This document shows, in pieces, positions 17,592 through 25,998 of a DNA stretch of 64,000 nucleotides (its first letter is position 1; each line of letters begins with the position of its first letter). The DNA lies in contig NZ_FNTV01000001.1 of the NCBI RefSeq assembly GCF_900105965.1, positions 682,001-746,000 on the forward strand. The letters are read 5' to 3'. Source of the stretch: Arthrobacter alpinus (GTDB lineage: Bacteria; Actinomycetota; Actinomycetes; Actinomycetales; Micrococcaceae). The translations under genes were made by a program, and so were the position numbers. The notes beneath the pieces are model-generated. The model did not search any database. It saw nothing but the letters and a program-made list of their open reading frames with translations, and had not been told where the DNA came from.

Positions 17592-17665
17592 TTATGCGCT
17601 GAACTCGTGCCGGGTTCTGCGCGTAAACGTCTATGCGCAGAACCCAATGTGAGTTCAGCGCATAA
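17592..17665. repeat. 74-bp two-part palindrome
   Basis: Outer arms TTATGCGCTGAACTC (17592-17606) and GAGTTCAGCGCATAA (17651-17665) are a perfect 15-bp match; inner arms GGGTTCTGCGC (17612-17622) and GCGCAGAACCC (17635-17645) are a perfect 11-bp match, separated by an internal 5x5 mismatch and a 12-nt loop. Partial units ATGCTCAGAAC and GACGCATAAGTTC follow by 17715. It has no T run, so it is more than a simple terminator. Confidence 0.85.
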
Positions 17666-17765
17666 ATTCAGTCCACTGAACATATGCTCAGAACTGGCGG
17701 CCGATTTGACGCATAAGTTCACGGTTTCATCCAGGGACGGCTAGGCGCAGGGCTAAGATGCGGTC

Positions 17766-18110
17766 ATGGGCACAGTGCGGATATTGCGGGTGTATGAGGA
17801 GCCGGAATCTGGGGAGTACCGCGTCCTGGTTGACCGGCTGTGGCCGCGTGGCATCGAGAAGGACACCATTGACCTCTGGCTCAAGGAAATCGCGCCCAGC
17901 ACAGAGGTCCGGAATGCTTTTGGACACCTGCCTGAGCATTTCAGCACCTTTGAACGCGACTACACCGCTGAACTCAAGGGCAACCCGGCCCTGCAGCAGC
18001 TGCGCGGGATCATTGACAGCCACACGAGGGTGGCGCTGCTCTACGGGGCCAAGGATCCTGCGCAAAATCAGGCGGCCGTTCTGCTCGACTTCCTAAACAG
18101 CGCCGCATAG
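17766..18110 (+). CDS. DUF488 (YeaO-like) protein
   Basis: 114 residues, the typical length. The family core is visible: VLVDRLWPRGIEKDTIDLWL, KEIAPSTEVRNAFGH and FERDYTAEL, then VALLYGAKDPAQNQA at the end. Members are small cytosolic proteins of unknown function. ATG 17766 has a weak ribosome binding site. It lies 16 nt from the next gene (SDR) and may share a transcript with it. Confidence 0.9.
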   Translation: MGTVRILRVYEEPESGEYRVLVDRLWPRGIEKDTIDLWLKEIAPSTEVRNAFGHLPEHFSTFERDYTAELKGNPALQQLRGIIDSHTRVALLYGAKDPAQNQAAVLLDFLNSAA

Positions 18111-18126
18111 CCGCTACATTTGTTGC

Positions 18127-18894
18127 ATGGCTGAAAATACCTCCAAGAATGCAATTGTCACAGGCGCCAGCTCCGGAATCGGGGCCGCAACCGTCCGCCA
18201 GCTCCGCAGTGACGGGTGGAACGTGATTGCCGTGGCCCGCCGCGAAGACAGGCTGGCCCACCTGGCCCAGGACACCGGCGCCACGCCGTTCGCCGCAGAC
18301 ATCACCAAGGACGACGACGTCGCACGCCTTCGCGCCTTTGCCACCGACACCTTTGCCCAGTCGGGCGGAGTGGACACCGTGATCAACATTGCCGGTGGCG
18401 CTCGCGGTGTGGACACTGTGGCCAACGCCCAGGAAGAAGACTGGGAATGGATGTACCGGGTCAACGTGCTGGGCACCATGAAGGTTCTCAAGGCCTTCCT
18501 TCCCGCACTCCGTGAACACGGCTACGGCACCGTGCTGAACCTGACCTCCACCGCCGGCCACACAACGTACGAAGGCGGTGGCGGATACAGCGCAGCCAAG
18601 TTCGGTCAGCACGCCCTGACAGGTGCCTTGCGCCTGGAAGAGGCTGAAAACAACATCCGCGTCATCGAGGTGGCGCCCGGAATGGTCGCCACAGAAGAGT
18701 TCACACTCAACCGTTTGGGCGGCAACCAGGAAGCCGCGGACAAGGTGTACCAGGGCGTGGAGAAGCCACTCACCGCGGAGGACGTAGCGGGTGTGGTGGG
18801 TTACGCCGTGGGGCTTCCGCACCACATCAACCTTGACCAGATTGTTCTGCGTCCCGTGGCTCAGGCCGCAGCCCACAAACTGATTCGCCGCTGA
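18127..18894 (+). CDS. Short-chain dehydrogenase/reductase, YdfG-like
   Basis: 255 residues, classical SDR. It has the cofactor motif TGASSGIG (about residues 12-19), catalytic Ser in LTSTAGH, and YSAAK (about 155-159). ARRED after the second strand, with basic residues, suggests NADP(H). Similarity to YdfG-type 3-hydroxy acid / serine dehydrogenases is general (INIAGGARG, PGMVATEEF), so the substrate cannot be given. ATG 18127 is 16 nt after DUF488. It ends at a hairpin just before the ileS leader. Confidence 0.88.
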   Translation: MAENTSKNAIVTGASSGIGAATVRQLRSDGWNVIAVARREDRLAHLAQDTGATPFAADITKDDDVARLRAFATDTFAQSGGVDTVINIAGGARGVDTVANAQEEDWEWMYRVNVLGTMKVLKAFLPALREHGYGTVLNLTSTAGHTTYEGGGGYSAAKFGQHALTGALRLEEAENNIRVIEVAPGMVATEEFTLNRLGGNQEAADKVYQGVEKPLTAEDVAGVVGYAVGLPHHINLDQIVLRPVAQAAAHKLIRR

Positions 18895-18901
18895 TACGCA
18901 A

Positions 18902-18928
18902 GGATGCGCGCCGCAATGGCGCGCATCC
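18902..18928 (+). terminator. Hairpin terminator after the SDR gene
   Basis: Perfect 11-bp stem GGATGCGCGCC / GGCGCGCATCC with a 5-nt loop, 7 nt after the stop. No T run. Confidence 0.7.
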
Positions 18929-18939
18929 CGTAGAATAAG

Positions 18940-19147
18940 GGACAAAGCGTTGACCCGGCCATCACCGGTGAGCTTCCGGAAGAACGCACCTTCAAAAAAG
19001 GTGCCAGTAGAACCGGACGGGTAAGCCCGTCACAGCAGCTAATGAGCGGCCGCACCTGTGTAAAAACGGGGTCGGTAAGCGAGGTGGTACCGCGGCGCAA
19101 GCCGTCCTTGCATCCTGAACATGAACACCCACAACCAGGATGATGTG
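18940..19147 (+). promoter_or_regulatory. Translational T-box riboswitch for ileS
   Basis: The conserved T-box GAGGTGGTACCGCGG is at 19081-19095, with TGGT placed to pair with the uncharged tRNA-Ile ACCA end. The specifier ATC (Ile) is at 18961-18963 within GGCCATCACCGG, as in actinobacterial ileS T-boxes with a very short stem I. No terminator is present. Instead CATCCTG (19111-19117) is complementary to CAGGATG (19136-19142), which holds the ileS ribosome binding site, so an off-state hairpin would block translation. GCGAGG (19079-19084) can pair with CCTTGC (19106-19111) in the competing antisequestrator. Confidence 0.93.
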
Positions 19148-22100
19148 ATGACCCACTTCCCGAAGGCCTCTGCCGCCGCCGGCCTGCACGCCGAATCAAA
19201 GCACGTTCCCTCCTCCGTGAATTTCCCGAAGGTGGAAGAACTCGTCCTGAAATACTGGGATGAAGACGGCACCTTCCAGGCCAGCGTTGACGCCCGCGAT
19301 GCCGGGGTTGACGGGTCAAACGAGTTTGTCTTCTATGACGGCCCTCCCTTTGCCAATGGTTTGCCACACTACGGCCACCTCCTCACCGGCTACGCCAAGG
19401 ACCTTGTGGCCCGCTACCAGACCCAGCGCGGTCGCCGCGTTGAGCGCCGCTTCGGCTGGGACACGCACGGCCTGCCCGCCGAGCTGGAAGCCATGAAGCA
19501 GCTGGGCATGACTGACAAGGCCCAGATCGAGGCCATGGGCATCGACAAGTTCAACGACGCCTGCCGCTCCTCCGTCATGAAGTACGCCGGCGAATGGCAG
19601 GAATACGTGACCCGCCAGGCCCGCTGGGTGGACTTCGACAACGACTACAAGACGCTCAACGTCGAGTACATGGAGTCCGTCCTCTGGGCGTTCAAGCAAC
19701 TCCACACAAAGGGCCTGACCTACAACGGCTACCGCGTGCTGCCCTACTGCTGGAAGGATGAGACGCCCCTCTCCAACCACGAGCTGCGCATGGATGACGA
19801 CGTCTACAAGGACCGCCAGGACCAGACAGTCACCGTCACCTTCCCGATCCTCGCCGGTGAATCGGCGCTTTCCCAGGAGCTTGCCGGCGTTGCCGCCATC
19901 GCCTGGACCACCACGCCCTGGACGCTGCCCACCAACCAGGCCCTCGCCGTAGGGCCCAAGGTCAGCTACGCCGTCGTTCCCGTTGGACCCAACGGGGTCT
20001 CGCTGGGCGCAACGGCAGAGAAGTTCCTGCTGGCCGCCGACCTGGTTGGAGCCCACGCCAAGGACCTCGGGTACGACGACGCTGCTGCCGCAACCGACGC
20101 CGTCACCGCCACCTACGCGGGCGCCGAGCTTGAGGGCCTGAAGTACGAACCCCTGTGGGACTACTTTGCCGACGACGAAAAGTACGGCACCGCCAAGTCC
20201 TGGCAGTTCCTGCTGGCCGACTACGTCACCACCACCGACGGTACGGGTATTGTTCACCAGGCCCCCGCCTACGGTGAAGAGGATCAAAAGGTCTGCGAGC
20301 AGTACGGCATTCCCGTGGTTCTTTCCGTCGATGAGGGCGCCAACTTCCTGCCGCTCTTTGAAGGCGGCCCGCTCAACGACATCGCTGGCGTGCAGGTCTT
20401 CGACGCGAACAAAGCCATCACGAAGGTGGTCCGCGAGGCCGGCCGCCTGGTCCGCCAGGCCAGCTACGTCCACAGCTACCCGCATTGCTGGCGCTGCCGC
20501 ACGCCCCTGATCTACCGCGCCATCTCCTCCTGGTACGTGGAAGTGACCGCGTTCAAGGACCGCATGGTTGAGCTGAACCAGGACATCAACTGGATCCCCG
20601 GCAACGTCAAGGACGGCCAGTTCGGCAAGTGGCTGGCCAACGCCCGCGACTGGTCCATCTCTCGCAACCGCTACTGGGGTTCCCCCATCCCGGTATGGCA
20701 GTCCGATGACCCCGAATACCCGCGCACCGACGTGTACGGCTCCATCGCCGAGATGCACGCCGACTTTGGCCGCCTGCCGCTGAACAACGAGGGCGAAGTC
20801 GACCTGCACCGTCCCTTCATCGACGAACTCACACGCCCCAACCCGGACGACCCAACAGGCAAGTCCACCATGCGCCGCGTAGAGGACGTGCTGGATGTCT
20901 GGTTCGACTCCGGCTCCATGCCCTACGGCCAGGTCCACTACCCGTTCGAGAACGAGGAATGGTTCGACACCCACAACCCGGCAGACTTCATCGTCGAGTA
21001 CATCGGGCAGACCCGCGGCTGGTTCTACATGCTGCACATCCTCTCCACGGCACTCTTTGACCGCCCGGCGTTCGGCAACGTCATCAGCCACGGCATCGTG
21101 TTGGGCTCCGACGGACAGAAGATGTCCAAGTCCCTGCGCAACTACCCGGACGTTTCCGAGGTCCTTGACCGCGACGGCTCAGACGCCATGCGCTGGTTCC
21201 TCATGTCCAGCCCCATCCTGCGCGGTGGCAACCTGGTCGTCACCGAACAGGGCATCCGTGACGGTGTCCGCCAGGTCATCCTGCCGCTGTGGAACGTGTA
21301 CAGCTTCTTCACCCTGTACGCCAACACGGCCAACGGTGGCAACGGCTACGACGCCGAACTGCGCTACGACGGCTATTCCGATCCCATGGACCAGTATCTG
21401 CTGGCCAACACCGGCGACCTTGTCCGCGAAATGCAGGCCAAGCTGGACGACTATGACGTCTCGGGTGCCTGCGATTCGCTGCGCAGCTACCTGGACATGC
21501 TCACCAACTGGTACGTCCGTCGCAGCCGCGGCCGCTTCTTTGACGAAAACAAGGATGCATTCGACGCGCTCTACACTGCCCTGGAAACCGTGTGCCGCGT
21601 GGCCGGCCCGCTGCTGCCCTTGGTAACCGAAGAAATCTGGCGCGGCCTGACCGGCGGCCGTTCGGTGCACCTGACCGATTGGCCCAACGCCGACTTGTTC
21701 GTTGCCAACGCCGCCCTGGTTGACCAGATGGACCGGATCCAGCAGATCTGCTCCACCGGCTCCAGCTTGCGCAAGGCTGCCAAGCTCCGTGTGCGCCTGC
21801 CCCTGCAGGAATTGACTGTGGTGGCACCGAACGCGGCCGCATTGGACGGCGCCAACGCAATTGTTGCGGACGAGCTCAACATCCGCTCCATCCGCTTCGT
21901 CGACGCCGCCGAGGCCTCCCCGGAGGAATTCGGCATCTCCCAGAAGCTCGTGGTCAACGCCCGTGCCGCTGGCCCGCGTCTGGGCAAAAACGTTCAGCTC
22001 GCCATCAAGGGATCCAAGTCGGGGGACTGGTCGCTCACCAACGGCGTAGTCACCGCAGGCGGTCTTGACCTGGAACCCTCCGAGTACACGCTGGAGACAG

Positions 22101-22426
22101 TAGTTGCCGACGCGCACGACGGCGGTTCCACCGCGGTGGCCATGCTGCCGGGCGGCGGCTTCGTGGTGCTCAACACGGAACTTACCCCCGAGCTTGAGGC
22201 TGAAGGCACGGCACGCGACATGGTCCGCGCCATCCAGCAGGCGCGCAAGGACACCGGCCTTAACGTCAGCGACCGGGTTCGCACCATCATCAGCGCACCG
22301 CAGGACATCATCGATGCCCTGCACGCCAACGCCGACCTGGTCAAGAGCGAGACACTCACGCTCAAGCTTGAACTTATCCCGGGCGACGTTGACACCACCA
22401 TCACAGTTGAACGGAGCATGTCCTAA
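19148..22426 (+). CDS. ileS: Isoleucyl-tRNA synthetase
   Basis: 1092 residues, class Ia synthetase of the large actinobacterial/eukaryote-like type. HIGH motif is [14 protein letters not shown] is [12 protein letters not shown], and the CP1 editing domain lies between. I chose ATG 19148 ([12 protein letters not shown]) because AGGA at 19137-19140 is 7 nt upstream, the family starts this way, and this is the ribosome binding site masked by the T-box leader; ATG 19121 has none and lies inside the sequestrator loop. It lacks the mupirocin-sensitive bacterial layout with a C-terminal zinc finger, which would fit natural mupirocin tolerance; I did not verify this. folC starts at its stop codon (TAATG). 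Confidence 0.95.
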   Translation: MTHFPKASAAAGLHAESKHVPSSVNFPKVEELVLKYWDEDGTFQASVDARDAGVDGSNEFVFYDGPPFANGLPHYGHLLTGYAKDLVARYQTQRGRRVERRFGWDTHGLPAELEAMKQLGMTDKAQIEAMGIDKFNDACRSSVMKYAGEWQEYVTRQARWVDFDNDYKTLNVEYMESVLWAFKQLHTKGLTYNGYRVLPYCWKDETPLSNHELRMDDDVYKDRQDQTVTVTFPILAGESALSQELAGVAAIAWTTTPWTLPTNQALAVGPKVSYAVVPVGPNGVSLGATAEKFLLAADLVGAHAKDLGYDDAAAATDAVTATYAGAELEGLKYEPLWDYFADDEKYGTAKSWQFLLADYVTTTDGTGIVHQAPAYGEEDQKVCEQYGIPVVLSVDEGANFLPLFEGGPLNDIAGVQVFDANKAITKVVREAGRLVRQASYVHSYPHCWRCRTPLIYRAISSWYVEVTAFKDRMVELNQDINWIPGNVKDGQFGKWLANARDWSISRNRYWGSPIPVWQSDDPEYPRTDVYGSIAEMHADFGRLPLNNEGEVDLHRPFIDELTRPNPDDPTGKSTMRRVEDVLDVWFDSGSMPYGQVHYPFENEEWFDTHNPADFIVEYIGQTRGWFYMLHILSTALFDRPAFGNVISHGIVLGSDGQKMSKSLRNYPDVSEVLDRDGSDAMRWFLMSSPILRGGNLVVTEQGIRDGVRQVILPLWNVYSFFTLYANTANGGNGYDAELRYDGYSDPMDQYLLANTGDLVREMQAKLDDYDVSGACDSLRSYLDMLTNWYVRRSRGRFFDENKDAFDALYTALETVCRVAGPLLPLVTEEIWRGLTGGRSVHLTDWPNADLFVANAALVDQMDRIQQICSTGSSLRKAAKLRVRLPLQELTVVAPNAAALDGANAIVADELNIRSIRFVDAAEASPEEFGISQKLVVNARAAGPRLGKNVQLAIKGSKSGDWSLTNGVVTAGGLDLEPSEYTLETVVADAHDGGSTAVAMLPGGGFVVLNTELTPELEAEGTARDMVRAIQQARKDTGLNVSDRVRTIISAPQDIIDALHANADLVKSETLTLKLELIPGDVDTTITVERSMS

Positions 22427-23808
22427 TGACTGCAGACCACGACGCCTTCTCGGTGGAGAGCGTATACGCCGAGCTTTTGGGCCGGGCCCCCGAAAACAAG
22501 ATGGAGCCGCGGTTGGCTCCCTTGTTCCGGGCCATGGACATCATGGGGGAGCCCAACAAGGCATTCCCCATCATCCATATCACCGGCACCAACGGCAAGA
22601 CCTCCACGGCACGCATGATCGAATGTGGCCTGCTGGCCCATGATTTGCGCACGGGCCGGTACACCAGCCCGCACCTGACCCGGGTGACGGAGCGCATCAG
22701 CATTGACGGGGCCCCCGTCAGCGATGAGACGTTTGTGCGGATCTGGGATGAGATCCGCCCCTACCTGGACATTGTGGACGCCGAGCTCACCGACGCCGGC
22801 GAGGTTCGCCTGACGTACTTTGAGTGCCTCACGATCCTGGCGTTTGCCATCTTTGCCGATGAGCCCGTGGACGTTGCTGTCATTGAAGTTGGCCTGGGCG
22901 GAATCACCGATGCCACCAACGTAGGCGACGGTCAGGTAGCTGTGATCACGCCCATCTCGCTGGATCACACAGAGCTTCTCGGCGACACCACCGGGCTCAT
23001 TGCGCAAGAGAAGTCCGGCATCATCAAGGAAGGCGCGTTCTTGATCAGCGCCGCCCAGCCCACCGATGCTGCCCAGGTCTTGCTGGAGAAAGCCCAAAAC
23101 GTCAACGCACAGTTCCGTTTCGAAGGTGTGGAATTTGGCGTGGAATCGCGCACCATAGCCGTGGGCGGGCAGATGCTGGACCTGCAGGGTCTCGCGGGCC
23201 GTTACCCGGGTATTTTGCTCCCGCTGCACGGTGAACACCAGGCGCAGAATGCCGCCGTCGCTCTTGCCGCACTCGAGGCATTCCTGGGCGGCGGGGAGAA
23301 GGAACTGAATCTGGAACTGGTTCAGGAAGGCTTCGGTGCCGCGACATCGCCCGGCCGTCTGGAGGTCATGCGGACCTCGCCCACCATCGTGGTGGACGCG
23401 GCGCACAACCCCGCAGGCATCGCCGCCAGTGCCGCCGCTCTGCAGGAAGCATTCTCCTTCAGCAAGCTCGTTGTAGTTCTGGGTGTCCTGGCGGAAAAGG
23501 ATGCCGAGGAAATCCTCAACACCATCAAGGAGTCCTACGGCGAGGAAGCCAGCGAGATCGCCCTGACCCAGTCCAAGTCCCCGCGGGCGATCCCGGCCGC
23601 GGAACTGGCTGAGATGGCAGTTGACCTGGGTTGGGCTGAGGAAGATGTACACATTTCCGAGAAGCTTGACGACGCCATCGAATGGGCCGTTGAGCGAGCC
23701 GAATCCAACAATGACCTCGCCGGTGGTGTGCTGATTACAGGCTCCATCACCTTGGTGGCCGAGGCCCGCATCTTGCTGGGACGGCCCGGGGAAAAGGAAG
23801 GTGCCTAG
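22426..23808 (+). CDS. folC: Bifunctional dihydrofolate/folylpolyglutamate synthase
   Basis: 460 residues, Mur-ligase fold. The ATP loop is IIHITGTNGKTSTARM (about residues 48-63); the folate-binding pattern YTSPHLTRVTERI follows, and VEVGLGG-like VIEVGLGGITDATNV is typical. The C-terminal domain has VVDAAHNPAGI. It adds glutamate to dihydropteroate and then further glutamates to folates in the cytosol, which keeps them in the cell. The start overlaps the ileS stop by 1 nt, so it depends on ileS translation and presumably shares T-box control. The DUF4233 gene follows after 2 nt, as in mycobacteria. Confidence 0.95.
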   Translation: MTADHDAFSVESVYAELLGRAPENKMEPRLAPLFRAMDIMGEPNKAFPIIHITGTNGKTSTARMIECGLLAHDLRTGRYTSPHLTRVTERISIDGAPVSDETFVRIWDEIRPYLDIVDAELTDAGEVRLTYFECLTILAFAIFADEPVDVAVIEVGLGGITDATNVGDGQVAVITPISLDHTELLGDTTGLIAQEKSGIIKEGAFLISAAQPTDAAQVLLEKAQNVNAQFRFEGVEFGVESRTIAVGGQMLDLQGLAGRYPGILLPLHGEHQAQNAAVALAALEAFLGGGEKELNLELVQEGFGAATSPGRLEVMRTSPTIVVDAAHNPAGIAASAAALQEAFSFSKLVVVLGVLAEKDAEEILNTIKESYGEEASEIALTQSKSPRAIPAAELAEMAVDLGWAEEDVHISEKLDDAIEWAVERAESNNDLAGGVLITGSITLVAEARILLGRPGEKEGA

Positions 23809-23810
23809 CC

Positions 23811-24239
23811 ATGGCCAAGCTGACAAAAGCACAACGCGAATGGAAGCCCAACACGCCTAAGAAGCTCCGTTCCACCAAGATGATGTTCGCCTCGGTGGTG
23901 CTCATGCTCGAGGCCTTCGTGGCCTTGTTCCTGGGGTTGGCGTTGTTTGGCATTCACGACAAGAACCCGCTCTACCTTGTGGTGGCAGGCGTATTGGCCG
24001 TCCTGCTCGTGTTGGCGTGCGGTGTTGTCCGCAAAGCGTGGGGGATCGCCTTCGGCTGGTTCCTGCAGCTGGTGCTGATAGCCGGCGGCTTCTGGGAGGT
24101 GTCCATGTTCATTGTGGGCGTTCTCTTCACGGCGGCCTGGTGGTACGCCATTTACGGCGGTGCCAAAATCGATCGCGAGAACGTAGCCCGGGCGCAGGCT
24201 CAGGCGCAATGGGATGCCGAACACACCGAGCAGGCTTAA
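23811..24239 (+). CDS. DUF4233 membrane protein (Rv2446c-like)
   Basis: 142 residues with four hydrophobic segments (about residues 24-45, 53-70, 75-92, 96-115), a basic N-terminus and a charged C-terminal tail. This family sits between folC and ndk throughout actinobacteria (Rv2446c in M. tuberculosis), so the position identifies it. GGAAGG is 9 nt before the ATG and the gap to folC is 2 nt. Function unknown. Confidence 0.9.
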   Translation: MAKLTKAQREWKPNTPKKLRSTKMMFASVVLMLEAFVALFLGLALFGIHDKNPLYLVVAGVLAVLLVLACGVVRKAWGIAFGWFLQLVLIAGGFWEVSMFIVGVLFTAAWWYAIYGGAKIDRENVARAQAQAQWDAEHTEQA

Positions 24240-24267
24240 ACGCCAGATGATCGAGCCCGGCCACCCG

Positions 24268-24289
24268 TTGGTCGAGCCTGTCCAGATCC
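24268..24289. repeat. REP-like TTGGTCGAGCCTGTC element
   Basis: TTGGTCGAGCCTGTCCAGATCC between the DUF4233 gene and ndk; nearly the same core, GGCCGAGCCTGTCGAGGCC, follows ndk at 24772-24790. The core TCGAGCCTGTCGAG is familiar as a dispersed intergenic repeat in Arthrobacter-like genomes. Confidence 0.6.
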
Positions 24290-24340
24290 CAGTAAGCTGA
24301 TTCTAGATTGTCCTTTTTACCTATTTTATTTGGAGTTACC

Positions 24341-24757
24341 GTGAGCATTGAGCGCACCCTTGTCCTGGTTAAGCCCGACGGCGTGGCCCGCAACCTTTCC
24401 GGAGCTGTCCTGGCTCGCATCGAAGCCAAGGGTTACACCCTGGCGGAGCTGAAGAAGGTCAACGCAACCCGCGAGCAGCTTGAGGCACACTACGAAGAGC
24501 ACGTTGGCAAGCCGTTCTACGAGCCCCTGGTTGAGTTCATGCTCTCCGGCCCGGTTGTGGCCGCGATCTTCGAAGGCAACCGCGTCATCGAAGGATTCCG
24601 CGCGCTGGCCGGCACCACCGATCCCACCACGGCAGCCCCCGGCACCATCCGCGGCGACTTTGGCCGCGACTGGGGCCTGAAGGTTCAGCAGAACCTGGTC
24701 CACGGTTCAGACTCGGTTGAGTCCGCCGAGCGTGAGATTGGCATCTGGTTCGCCTAA
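24341..24757 (+). CDS. ndk: Nucleoside diphosphate kinase
   Basis: 138 residues, the family length. It transfers phosphate from ATP to other NDPs through a phosphohistidine; the active-site His is in VQQNLVHGSDS (about residue 118). The opening VSIERTLVLVKPDGVARN is standard. GTG 24341 has GGAG at 24332-24335 with a 5-nt gap; an upstream in-frame codon at 24308 would add 11 hydrophobic residues not found in the family. The gene is flanked by REP-like repeats and ends at a perfect terminator. Confidence 0.97.
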   Translation: MSIERTLVLVKPDGVARNLSGAVLARIEAKGYTLAELKKVNATREQLEAHYEEHVGKPFYEPLVEFMLSGPVVAAIFEGNRVIEGFRALAGTTDPTTAAPGTIRGDFGRDWGLKVQQNLVHGSDSVESAEREIGIWFA

Positions 24758-24769
24758 GCGCAACTAGCG

Positions 24770-24792
24770 CTGGCCGAGCCTGTCGAGGCCAG
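24770..24792. repeat. REP-like palindromic element after ndk
   Basis: CTGGCC-GAGCCTGTCGA-GGCCAG, an inverted repeat with the same core as 24268-24289. Confidence 0.6.
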
Positions 24793-24798
24793 GATAGA

Positions 24799-24840
24799 AC
24801 GACGAAGGGCACCTTCCCTATGGAAGGTGCCCTTCGTCGT
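24799..24840 (+). terminator. Terminator of ndk
   Basis: Perfect 19-bp stem ACGACGAAGGGCACCTTCC / GGAAGGTGCCCTTCGTCGT with a CTAT loop. No T run; symmetric, so it may serve both strands. Confidence 0.88.
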
Positions 24841-24874
24841 CGTACCTCACCCCGCCTCCCGAACCCCGCCTCCC

Positions 24875-24982
24875 GACGCTCGCTCACATACGGGGCCTTA
24901 AACACAAACGCTCCCGCAGCGTGAACTGGTCAGCGGCTGCAGGAGCGTTGGTCAAGACAGCCCCGCATCTGCAGGAGCGTTT
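24875..24982. repeat. Second copy of the GACGCTCGCTCAC / CTGCAGGAGCGTT repeat cluster
   Basis: GACGCTCGCTCAC at 24875-24887, CTGCAGGAGCGTTG at 24937-24950 and CTGCAGGAGCGTTT at 24969-24982. Same units as 14254-14346, again between convergent genes. Confidence 0.75.
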
Positions 24983-24991
24983 GACGGGTGG

Positions 24992-25627
24992 TTAGGCGTT
25001 GGAGGGGATGATCAGCGACATGAACTTGAAGAAGATCGAGGCCAGGGTTCCTAGGTACAGCAGGCCAACGATGACCCAGGCCCAGTCGTTCAGGAACTTC
25101 GTGAGTGCTGGCGGTGCGGCAATGACTCCATGGTTCAGGTTGCGCAGTGTTGTAAATACGAAGATGGGGATCATCATGGCCCAGACAATCATGCAGTAGG
25201 GGCACAGAACAGCCAGGACGTAGACGGCCTGGATCCAGAACCAGCAGACCAAGCCAATACCGGCGGTGATGCCCACTTGCAGGCAAATCCAGTACCAGCG
25301 GTTCAGTCGGGCTCCGGCCAACAAGACCACGCCTGTTGTCACCACAATGGCGAAGGCGACCACGCCGATCAGCGGATTCGGGAAGCCCAAAATGGCGGCC
25401 TGTGGGGTCTTCATGACTTCGCCGCAGGAAATCCACGAATTGAAATCACAACTGATTTTCGCGTCGGGGTTGGTGTACAGATGCAGGCGTTCGAGCACCA
25501 GCGTGAAGGAAGAGATCCATGCAATACCGCCGGCAATAACAAGGAACCAGCCAAAGAACCTTGACCGCGACAGGGCTGGCAGGTCCGCGTCCGCTGGTGA
25601 GCTGGTTGAAACGTTGGAGCTGGGCAT
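24992..25627 (-). CDS. Vitamin K epoxide reductase (VKOR) family membrane protein
   Basis: 211 residues with five hydrophobic segments. It has the four functional cysteines: loop pair Cys60 and Cys68 (CDFNSWISC) and the active-site pair CPYC at 142-145 at the end of a membrane helix. VKOR proteins in actinobacteria take the place of DsbB, passing electrons from a periplasmic DsbA-like protein to menaquinone. ATG 25627 has AAGGA 4 nt upstream; TTG 25642 would add five residues without a ribosome binding site. No dsbA-type secreted partner is encoded nearby; the cytosolic Rv2466c-like protein is not its partner. Confidence 0.93.
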   Translation of the reverse strand: MPSSNVSTSSPADADLPALSRSRFFGWFLVIAGGIAWISSFTLVLERLHLYTNPDAKISCDFNSWISCGEVMKTPQAAILGFPNPLIGVVAFAIVVTTGVVLLAGARLNRWYWICLQVGITAGIGLVCWFWIQAVYVLAVLCPYCMIVWAMMIPIFVFTTLRNLNHGVIAAPPALTKFLNDWAWVIVGLLYLGTLASIFFKFMSLIIPSNA

Positions 25628-25723
25628 GACGTCCTTACTCAAGGGGCTGGGCTATTTGTGTCCTGATTGTAGCCCGAGTTTCTTGGCGCGCCCTGCGAGC
25701 AAACGCGTCGTGAGGGGGTGCGT

Positions 25724-25894
25724 ATGAGACAATGGTTTCGGCTGACCGGTGATCCACATGCGCCCTTCAGTCCAATGGGAAGCCCACTGGCTACCGGTGA
25801 CGACGCTGCCAACGCGTGCAGCCATCCGCCGGCCAGTTCGTGGCAAACCATTGGCTTTTCAGAGCTTGCGCACCCAGGAGTTGGTGCCGCCTGA
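25724..25894 (+). CDS. Possible 56-codon ORF in the rne leader
   Basis: The 371 bp between VKOR and rne hold one short ORF with a strong ribosome binding site, GAGGGGG 5 nt before the ATG. The product starts MRQWFRLTGD, has no membrane segment and matches no family I know. Third-codon-position GC is only moderate, lower than in the neighbouring genes, so it may be a chance ORF in a long leader. Nothing else is visible in this stretch. Confidence 0.22.
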   Translation: MRQWFRLTGDPHAPFSPMGSPLATGDDAANACSHPPASSWQTIGFSELAHPGVGAA

Positions 25895-25998
25895 GGAGTA
25901 ATTAGACGACTTCCGTCAGCGCCCGCGGGTGCTGACACATCTGCCGCATTTGGGGCCTGATGTGGGGGCGCCAATTCGGTGCGAAAGTAACGCCCATA

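Noticed and set aside
19316..21091. Long open frame antisense to ileS (591 codons)
   Set aside because: It is a mirror of the GC-rich codon pattern of ileS, has no ribosome binding site and no family resemblance.
22423..23832. 469-codon minus-strand frame over folC
   Set aside because: folC has its full motif set on the plus strand; the antisense frame has no start signal.
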